This document shows positions 17,701 through 20,184 of a stretch of DNA of 20,184 nucleotides, piece after piece. The notes under the pieces are model-generated. The model searched no databases, had not been told where the DNA came from, and saw only the letters and a program-made list of their open reading frames with translations. Made by a program: the position numbers and the translations under genes. Positions within the stretch are counted from its first letter, which is position 1. Each line of letters opens with the position of its first letter. The DNA is from Phoronis australis (taxonomy: Eukaryota; Phoronida; Phoronidae), in contig NMRA01001387.1 of assembly GCA_002633005.1 (NCBI GenBank), forward strand, positions 1 to 20,184, in the 5' to 3' direction.

Positions 17701-18314
17701 AGAATGTCATAGTTCAGATTCAAATGAAACTACTTTCAGATACTATACTTTACGCACTGTTCTCCAAAATGCTGTTACGAATGTTCCAATTGTGAAGGGC
17801 TACCAAAAACAGGGTATTTAATATTTTTATTAAAAAAATCAGAAATTACATAATACACAAACAAAGTAATATATTTGACAGCTATAACAACATTTTTTGA
17901 GATGTAACCTTGAACATTTATATCTATGGAACATTGGACATTTTACTGTTGCTTAGCTATGGTTGTACCTTTCTTTTTTTGCTTAATTTTTATTAAAAAG
18001 ATACAGTCATGTGACCACATGGCAGATTGGCATAACATGAACTTGATGGAAGAGAGACTTATAAGCCACTTTAAATGTTCACCTTCCCATGCTACACTTA
18101 CACAGTTGCTAATTCTAAAAATCTCCAATTCTTAATTTCCCTTCTTGCCTCCTATGGCCTAGTTGTGGTTACCATAGTGACAAACAAAAACCAAGGTGTT
18201 CATAAGCATCCCTAATTAAGCATACTCACGTCTATATTGCCCATCTCAATCAGGTCATAATGGAAGTGAGCGCAGTCCTCGATTCTCGGGAACCGGCTGC
18301 TCAGGTCGGGCTTT
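2576..18314 (-). CDS. ARHGAP32: ARHGAP32/33-type Rho GTPase-activating protein, partial (11 exons, PX-SH3-RhoGAP)
   Basis: Spliced minus-strand gene. Joining exons 18314-18230, 15459-15151, 14362-14240, 13936-13768, 11325-11176, 8442-8340, 7470-7326, 6243-6146, 4110-4003, 3532-3405 and 2744-2576 gives 1,587 nt with every splice phase consistent and no stop. Approximate residues: PX 29-131, SH3 155-213, RhoGAP about 265-460, then a conserved linker. RhoGAPs stimulate GTP hydrolysis by Rho-family GTPases. This family acts on Cdc42/Rac/RhoA at membranes and the cortex, with PX suggesting phosphoinositide or membrane targeting. The arginine finger (GIYRLSG), the Lys/Arg of LLKMYFRELPNPLL and the Asn of NLAIVWAPNLL are all present, so GAP activity is expected. 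Domain order plus the motifs CAHFHY, NCGP and KYHTII place it with vertebrate ARHGAP32/ARHGAP33 and fly CdGAPr. An invertebrate would be expected to have one pro-orthologue, so 32 versus 33 is not decided. The start codon and long C-terminal tail are not in the placed exons. Confidence 0.95.
2745..3404 (-). other. Intron between exons j and k
   Basis: 660 bp, AT-rich. Nothing recognisable beyond the splice sites; a plus-strand frame at 3170-3352 has no features of a gene. Confidence 0.7.
3405..3532 (-). CDS. ARHGAP32: ARHGAP32/33-like exon j (RhoGAP C-terminal helices)
   Basis: 128 nt; one base, 42 codons, one base. It encodes SKELETGSGTAVLRGVGIQ and AIITEYLIRYADYIFSDK, the final helices of the RhoGAP domain, then LLSST. 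Vertebrate relatives share SK-E, G-TA, the I/VQ and IFS/LFS positions. Donor GTTTGT at 3404-3399 is comparatively weak; acceptor ATCAG ending at 3533. Confidence 0.94.
3670..3749. repeat. Two tandem 40-bp copies in an intron
   Basis: 3670-3709 and 3710-3749 share AGTTTTATTGTC and CCAGCAAACTGG with only a few differences. They lie in the 470-bp intron between exons i and j, whose remainder shows nothing recognisable apart from a CACCCTGTATA motif near 3946, which resembles some transposon ends but has no partner here. Confidence 0.85.
4003..4110 (-). CDS. ARHGAP32: ARHGAP32/33-like exon i (RhoGAP, conserved Asn)
   Basis: 108 nt; one base, 35 codons, two bases. It encodes TCECLMRHLLKVGESG then MHPKNLAIVWAPNLL. 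The Asn of APNLL is the conserved RhoGAP residue that binds the GTPase switch region. The split codons on both sides give Arg (HY-R-TCE and LL-R-SKE), matching the family. Donor GTGAGG at 4002-3997; acceptor TTCCAG ending at 4111. The satellite and foldback repeats fill the 2,035-bp intron upstream. Confidence 0.95.
4245..4924. repeat. 30-bp satellite, 22 near-identical units
   Basis: Units contain ATGATACTTATAGGA, then [C/T]GTCATAATGAGGTA. Only one position varies: the C of an ACGTCA half-site is T in some units. Reading left to right the units are C, T, twelve C, two T, two C, four T. The 30-bp period keeps several frames open on both strands (258 and 282 codons), which is an artefact. It lies in the intron between exons h and i. 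Confidence 0.97.
4978..5632. repeat. Foldback palindrome, arms about 265-300 bp
   Basis: The left arm (about 4978-5265) is the inverse of the right arm (about 5318-5632). The inner spacer is about 50 bp. Matching landmarks are CAGCCTCCTTTCTTCAGGTG (5060-5079) with its inverse at about 5523-5542, TCATGTCTCATCATCAGGCA (5151-5170) with its inverse at 5429-5448, and CAAGCTTGATACTGGTAT with its inverse near 5558-5575. Arms differ by scattered substitutions and small indels. No transposase is seen. It is either a foldback transposon or two inverted copies of one element. Confidence 0.88.
5633..6145 (-). other. Intron remainder between foldback repeat and exon h
   Basis: About 510 bp of AT-rich intron. 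No coding or repeat signal that I recognise. Confidence 0.6.
6146..6243 (-). CDS. ARHGAP32: ARHGAP32/33-like exon h (RhoGAP, QQLPPPHY)
   Basis: 98 nt; 32 codons plus two bases. It encodes AAVHHGVSDDLETHV then RLRKIHDVVQQLPPPHY, the helix and turn found in this family between the YQLY helix and the next catalytic block. Donor GTAGGT at 6145-6140; acceptor TTTTAG ending at 6244. A plus-strand frame running through here (from 5979) is only its antisense shadow. Confidence 0.95.
6543..6806. repeat. 98-bp direct duplication flanking an N and a repeat fragment
   Basis: 6543-6640 and 6709-6806 are identical except for one base (GAAAGTCAT against GAACGTCAT). Between them lie the single N (6641) and the 3' end of the interspersed repeat. 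This arrangement suggests two haplotypes joined at a gap rather than a biological duplication. Confidence 0.85.
6642..6710 (+). repeat. 3' end fragment of the interspersed repeat (copy C)
   Basis: It matches the end of copy A (about 2220-2290): CGCCGCCCGGACGG, CAGAGATGACGGCATAATGC and the terminal hairpin ending TATGTGGGCGCAT. It starts immediately after the N, so the rest of the element may be missing in the assembly gap. Confidence 0.85.
7067..7242. repeat. 40-bp minisatellite, about 4.4 units
   Basis: Units begin CACCTTAACTCAACTGTTAG and end AAAACACGTAGTCGAGTCA. One unit carries an internal 16-bp duplication (TTAACTCAACTGTTAG). It lies in the intron between exons g and h, about 80 bp from the exon g donor. 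Confidence 0.93.
7326..7470 (-). CDS. ARHGAP32: ARHGAP32/33-like exon g (RhoGAP core, KxxxR)
   Basis: 145 nt; one base plus 48 codons. It encodes FSFDENQVP, then IKDIHSISSLLKMYFRELP and NPLLTYQLYDKFA. The Lys and Arg of LLKMYFRELP are the conserved RhoGAP residues contacting the GTPase and orienting the finger. Donor GTAAGT at 7325-7320; acceptor CGCAG ending at 7471. The intron on its 3' side begins close to a 40-bp minisatellite (7067-7242). Confidence 0.96.
7471..8339 (-). other. Intron between exons f and g
   Basis: 869 bp. Apart from splice sites I see only a short duplication (GTATTCAGG twice near 7862-7881). Small frames here have no gene-like features. Confidence 0.65.
8340..8442 (-). 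CDS. ARHGAP32: ARHGAP32/33-like exon f (RhoGAP arginine finger)
   Basis: 103 nt; two bases, 33 codons, two bases. It encodes PLVLETCINAIESQG then IVDGIYRLSGVASNIQRL. The Arg of GIYRLSG is the catalytic arginine finger inserted into the GTPase active site to stabilise the transition state. Joining to the previous exon makes Ile at the split codon (D-I-PLVL), as the family predicts. Donor GTGAGC at 8339-8334; acceptor TTGCAG ending at 8443. Confidence 0.96.
8632..8755 (-). repeat. Two decayed copies of the exon e 3' junction (putative)
   Basis: Read on the minus strand, about 8667-8634 matches the exon e end and donor (CATCTGCTCAACACAGG...CAGTGAGTGCA) at roughly 26 of 34 positions. About 8750-8712 again carries AACTTGACAGTGAGTGCATG. 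Short translations also match (NTxxDSECxS in both). These look like remnants of duplicated exon-intron junction sequence in the adjacent intron. They are too decayed and short to be functional exons. Confidence 0.45.
8756..11175 (-). other. Large intron between exons e and f, remainder
   Basis: No coding domain recognised. Visible items: a 7-bp inverted repeat TGAGTCG...CGACTCA (about 9241-9258), an inverted GAGCGA...TCGCTC pair (about 9303-9326), and a perfect GTCACGTGAC palindrome (10159-10168). There is also a minus-strand CAAG|GTGAGT donor-like site (10010-10001) preceded by ATGGCG (10054-10049). The last two are compatible with an internal first exon, but nothing proves it. Confidence 0.4.
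11176..11325 (-). CDS. ARHGAP32: ARHGAP32/33-like exon e (SH3-RhoGAP linker, RhoGAP start)
   Basis: 150 nt; two bases, 49 codons, one base. It encodes LRKHGKVISFLRTFFSHR, a basic linker specific to ARHGAP32/33, then KERGIVKERVFGCDLGEHLL, where the RhoGAP domain begins. The split first codon gives Val (KP-V-LRKHGK) when joined to the previous exon. Donor GTGAGT at 11175-11170; acceptor TGCAG at 11330-11326. Two decayed copies of this exon's 3' junction seem to lie at about 8632-8755. Confidence 0.95.
11658..11948 (+). pseudogene. THAP (C2CH) zinc-finger fragment of transposase, broken start
   Basis: The open frame contains RCTVPACPNYEAAKK, FFRLP, LRKWL and RVCGRHF. Zinc ligands are Cys8, Cys13, Cys63 and His66 (C-x4-C-x49-C-x2-H), counting from the GTG at 11661, with the conserved Pro30, Trp39 and Phe67. 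This is a complete THAP DNA-binding fold. In-frame TGA at 11655 precedes it and no ATG opens the frame. The nearest ATG (11665-11667) is one frame off, which suggests a small indel between it and the first Cys, or a missing upstream exon. It stops at 11946-11948, soon after the domain, with no catalytic region. It could alternatively be a host THAP exon, but its position inside TTAA-flanked inverted ends favours transposon origin. Confidence 0.8.
12031..12115. repeat. 48-bp tandem duplication inside the transposon
   Basis: GCTCTTGACTAAGTTGGGAT at 12031 recurs at 12079, followed by TTGG[C/T]GCCAGGCAAGTTG in both. It lies downstream of the THAP frame. Confidence 0.9.
12116..13138 (+). other. 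Right part of the transposon, no coding domain seen
   Basis: AT-rich and without a recognisable transposase segment. An 82-codon plus-strand frame (12357-12605) and a 63-codon minus-strand frame (12697-12888) show no catalytic motif. Internal deletion or replacement of the transposase core is the simplest explanation. Confidence 0.5.
13183..13400. repeat. 36-bp minisatellite, about 6 units
   Basis: Units read GCAATAAAGGTTTAGTCAAG then TTATTA[C/T]GAGCGCATT. One unit has lost two bases. It starts about 40 bp outside the right TTAA of the transposon. The period is a multiple of three and keeps a minus-strand frame open (TKPLLQCARNNL repeated), which is an artefact. Confidence 0.95.
13570..13734. 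repeat. 20-bp minisatellite, 8 units
   Basis: Eight consecutive copies of ATTCATTCATCACTCCCATA, identical as far as I can see, plus a partial unit. On the transcribed strand it begins about 33 nt after the exon d donor. Confidence 0.97.
13768..13936 (-). CDS. ARHGAP32: ARHGAP32/33-like exon d (SH3 core)
   Basis: 169 nt, 56 codons plus one base. It encodes VGDIISVIDMPP, the Trp pair in TTWWRGKKDYKVG, and GFFPSDCVEVI, the last strands of an SH3 domain, then a short linker ending CTQKP. Donor GTACTG at 13767-13762, a weaker site than its neighbours. A 20-bp minisatellite (13570-13734) lies about 33 bp inside the downstream intron. Acceptor CTAG at 13940-13937. Confidence 0.94.
14240..14362 (-). 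CDS. ARHGAP32: ARHGAP32/33-like exon c (PX end and start of SH3)
   Basis: 123 nt, 41 codons, phase 0 at both ends. It begins MDNRGNQLMVHEDSEINIPG, matching the family segment that follows the PX domain, then AAHVVKRYQGQSYDELSLD, the first strands of the SH3. The usual ALYDY signature is replaced by HVVKRYQG. This atypical form is shared with the vertebrate family members and suggests non-canonical ligand binding. Donor GTAAGT at 14239-14234; acceptor CTAG at 14366-14363. Confidence 0.94.
14363..15150 (-). other. GC-AG intron between exons b and c
   Basis: 788 bp. It starts GCATGT (15150-15145) after GAG and ends CTAG (14366-14363). The GC donor keeps NCGPVLNWLE joined to MDNRGNQ, as in the family. 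No repeats or genes are recognised inside; frames at 14338-14709 and 14699-14887 are unremarkable. Confidence 0.75.
15151..15459 (-). CDS. ARHGAP32: ARHGAP32/33-like exon b (PX domain)
   Basis: 309 nt, exactly 103 codons, phase 0 at both ends. It encodes most of a PX fold: a basic-aromatic motif IRRTYENFRLLDKQL, then KCIYDRKFSRLP, then a helical C-terminal part ending NCGPVLNWLE. The usual PxxP loop of PX domains is not evident after FSRLP, so lipid specificity cannot be inferred. Acceptor TAG at 15462-15460. The homology-supported end is GAG followed by GCATGT, a GC donor. A GT site 18 nt upstream (15168-15167) would stay in frame but would remove VLNWLE, which is conserved in the family. 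Confidence 0.93.
15460..18229 (-). other. Intron between exons a and b (2,770 bp)
   Basis: Markedly AT-rich. No tandem repeat, transposon end or coding domain recognised. A 134-codon minus-strand frame (16048-16452) lacks any family resemblance. A small in-frame extra exon cannot be excluded, because both flanking junctions are phase 0. Confidence 0.6.
18230..18314 (-). CDS. ARHGAP32: ARHGAP32/33-like exon a (pre-PX, CAHFHY block)
   Basis: 85 nt: one base completing a split codon, then 28 codons. It contains SSRFPRIEDCAHFHYDLIEM, a block diagnostic of ARHGAP32/33 just before the PX domain. Acceptor: pyrimidine-rich tract ending CAG at 18317-18315. Donor: GTGAGT at 18229-18224, phase 0. At least one exon must lie upstream (right), because the first base completes a codon. 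I could not identify it. Confidence 0.93.
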
Positions 18315-19777
18315 CTGAAAAACAGAAAACAGGAACTCGCAACATACGCTAACAGTGAATACAATGCAATAACTCACTTAATATCTGTAGGCCTTCATCT
18401 AGAGAATGCCCATACGCTAACAGTGAATACAATGCAATAACTCACTTAATATCTGTAGGCCTTCATCTAGAGAATGCCCAAGACACCCTGTCTCAAACAT
18501 AGACACCCTGTTCACATTTTAACACCCAAGCAAAGTAAGTAAATAAGCATTGGTGTCTCTTTTCACTTGCTAATTGTACCTCATTGGCCTGTCCAGAATA
18601 AAAAAAAGTTAACTGATACGATTTAAAATAGGGTAAACTTTATTGCGGACCCTTGTCTCCACAGTAACAAAGGACGCTACAACAGCAATTTGACTTGGAG
18701 TCATGAAAACAGTCACGCACCATTTGTCACGAACACCCTGAAAATTTGTGAAACCCATTTTGAGTGCACTATTTTCGATATCCTCAATCAACTCCTGCTT
18801 CAAAATTCTGCTCCTTGAATCTCTTCAGCATCTGCAATTCCAAAGTGACAACCAAACAAACTGTACCAGCAAGTGAACTTAAATTGATGACCACATATCA
18901 AACGCGTTGAGGCGTTACTGTTAGAGATTCAATGGGTCACTTCCGCATTTCCAAACCGAACAGGAAAAGTGGGACAAAATCGCCATCTGGTTGTATAATC
19001 TGGCCTAAGGTTTACAGCCTTATGCTTGGAAAACCCGCATGAGGTCTTCCAAACCTCACACGAATTCCTGCTGTGCAGCAGCAGGTTATCAGCATGACAT
19101 CAAGGGAAGAGGGATAAAAATACATCTTGCTTCCAATCTCACAAAATGTCTACAACCTTTAATTTTTTAGCGGGAAAGAAATTTTCTCTCAAAATTAAAT
19201 CACATCACACGCTGCCTTGAAATTTCCTGTGACCTGGAAACCAATGACCTGTGAAACGGAATTACTTACTAATCTGTAGACAGAATGCACCCCTTCACCA
19301 GAACCAGCAAGAAACCACATCAGTAGATAACAGAGTACTATGAACTTATGACTGACCAGTTCAAAATCAATCTAAACACAACCTAACTAAAACAATCTAC
19401 ACAGCAAATTAACAATAAAACCAGCCATCATGCTTACCTGAACCAACAATATTTGAAAGTCCCAAACTAAATACACCGTGAACAAAACAGTAATCTACCT
19501 AAAAAATTCCATGATCGTCCAGTGGCTGGAGGACTCCAAATATTAACACAAAGCTATTGTCTCAGTGTCCCAGAGGGTCATACACTTGAGATTGGAATTT
19601 GTTTCCGATCACTCACTCGAGGGGACAGTATCGAAAACGAAATGCTATAGTGTACTGCCATCAGGGCATAGTCATCCAAAAATGATACATTGGTGGTAAC
19701 GCTCATTTGTCATCAAAAAGGGGCACTTGATGACACTATGACATAAGAAACCATTATGTAGGCACAATGCATTATAC
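18315..19777. other. Sequence upstream of the first placed exon
   Basis: It contains the 68-bp duplication at 18343-18478 and a doubled GACACCCTGT motif (18482-18512). At least one upstream exon of the gene is expected to the right of 18314, but I could not identify a candidate here with a matching phase and family sequence. The 64-codon minus-strand frame at 18609-18803 is unrecognised. Confidence 0.5.
18343..18478. repeat. Perfect 68-bp tandem duplication
   Basis: 18343-18410 and 18411-18478 are identical (start CATACGCTAACAGTGAATAC, end CTAGAGAATGCC). Each copy has an AGTGAGTT donor-like site on the minus strand. The identity implies a recent duplication or an assembly artefact. Confidence 0.95.
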
Positions 19778-20184
19778 ACAAGAGCAACGCAGAGCGTTGA
19801 AATGCGCCCACAATTGCACCGTATACGGTATCATTCTAGGGTTGTTTATTGGTACCATAAAGTGGCCAGTAGAGGGCATATATGTAGTATGTTGTACTTT
19901 GCAAAATGGAAAGGCATGGTCATTGTCCCCTCAATAGGCTAGGGGCAAAATGAGAGTGATCTTCATAATACAAGCACATCCTATACATCAGTTGCTTAAA
20001 GCACCACAGAAACATAGAATTAAAAACAAATTTACCAACATACGAGATTTGCACAGCATTAGAATGCCAGAAACAAATTTCTACTTGGAACTTTTCCTTC
20101 ATAGTCACGAAGTAACACAAAGTATACACCTGAAGACCTATGAAAATACAGAGGTCAATGTAAAATACTAAAATTGCCACTAGA
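19778..20184 (+). repeat. Interspersed repeat element, copy B (5' part, cut by window end)
   Basis: Same orientation as copy A and aligned to about 340-745 with roughly twenty substitutions and one 3-bp insertion (TAG near 19887). It includes the 5' hairpin, ATGCGCCCACA and the first motif of the array. The rest presumably continues to the right of the window. Confidence 0.92.
19866..19877 (+). promoter_or_regulatory. CTCF-core-like motif in copy B (putative)
   Basis: CCAGTAGAGGGC, a full match to CCASYAGRKGGC, preserved between copies A (428-439) and B although flanking bases differ. Binding is not shown. Confidence 0.35.

Noticed and set aside
18609-18803. 64-codon minus-strand frame as an upstream exon of the gene
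   Set aside because: It has an in-frame stop at its end, no suitable donor in frame, and no resemblance to the N-terminal part of the family.

Overview
The window looks like draft genomic DNA from an animal, most likely a marine invertebrate; I cannot name the species. The evidence is a spliced gene with GT-AG and one GC-AG introns, AT-rich introns full of minisatellites, a Kolobok-type DNA transposon, interspersed repeats and a single N at 6641. There is nothing prokaryotic here: no operons, tRNA, rRNA or CRISPR were seen.

The only host gene I can support lies on the minus strand across 2576-18314. It is the middle of an ARHGAP32/ARHGAP33-type Rho GTPase-activating protein (PX, then SH3, then RhoGAP; vertebrate RICS/p250GAP and TCGAP, fly CdGAPr). 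Eleven exons were placed by translation and splice phase. They join in one open frame of 1,587 nt (528 complete codons). In transcription order they are 18314-18230, 15459-15151, 14362-14240, 13936-13768, 11325-11176, 8442-8340, 7470-7326, 6243-6146, 4110-4003, 3532-3405 and 2744-2576. The RhoGAP arginine finger and the other key residues are intact. The 5' end lies beyond or undetected right of 18314, and the C-terminal tail lies left of the window. The intron after the PX exon appears to use a GC donor.

Nested in the introns are: a 1.63-kb THAP-encoding Kolobok-like transposon flanked by TTAA (11511-13138); a 22-unit 30-bp satellite (about 4256-4924); a foldback palindrome of about 650 bp (4978-5632); minisatellites of 40, 36 and 20 bp; short duplications; and an assembly-gap duplication around the N (6543-6806).

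Both edges hold direct copies of one interspersed repeat (340-2290 complete; 19778-20184 truncated by the window). The complete copy contains a tandem higher-order array of about 453 bp made of three submonomers of about 145-161 bp. Each submonomer opens with a sequence close to the CTCF core motif, all in the same orientation. This array, the Kolobok/THAP element and the GC-AG intron are the most notable observations.
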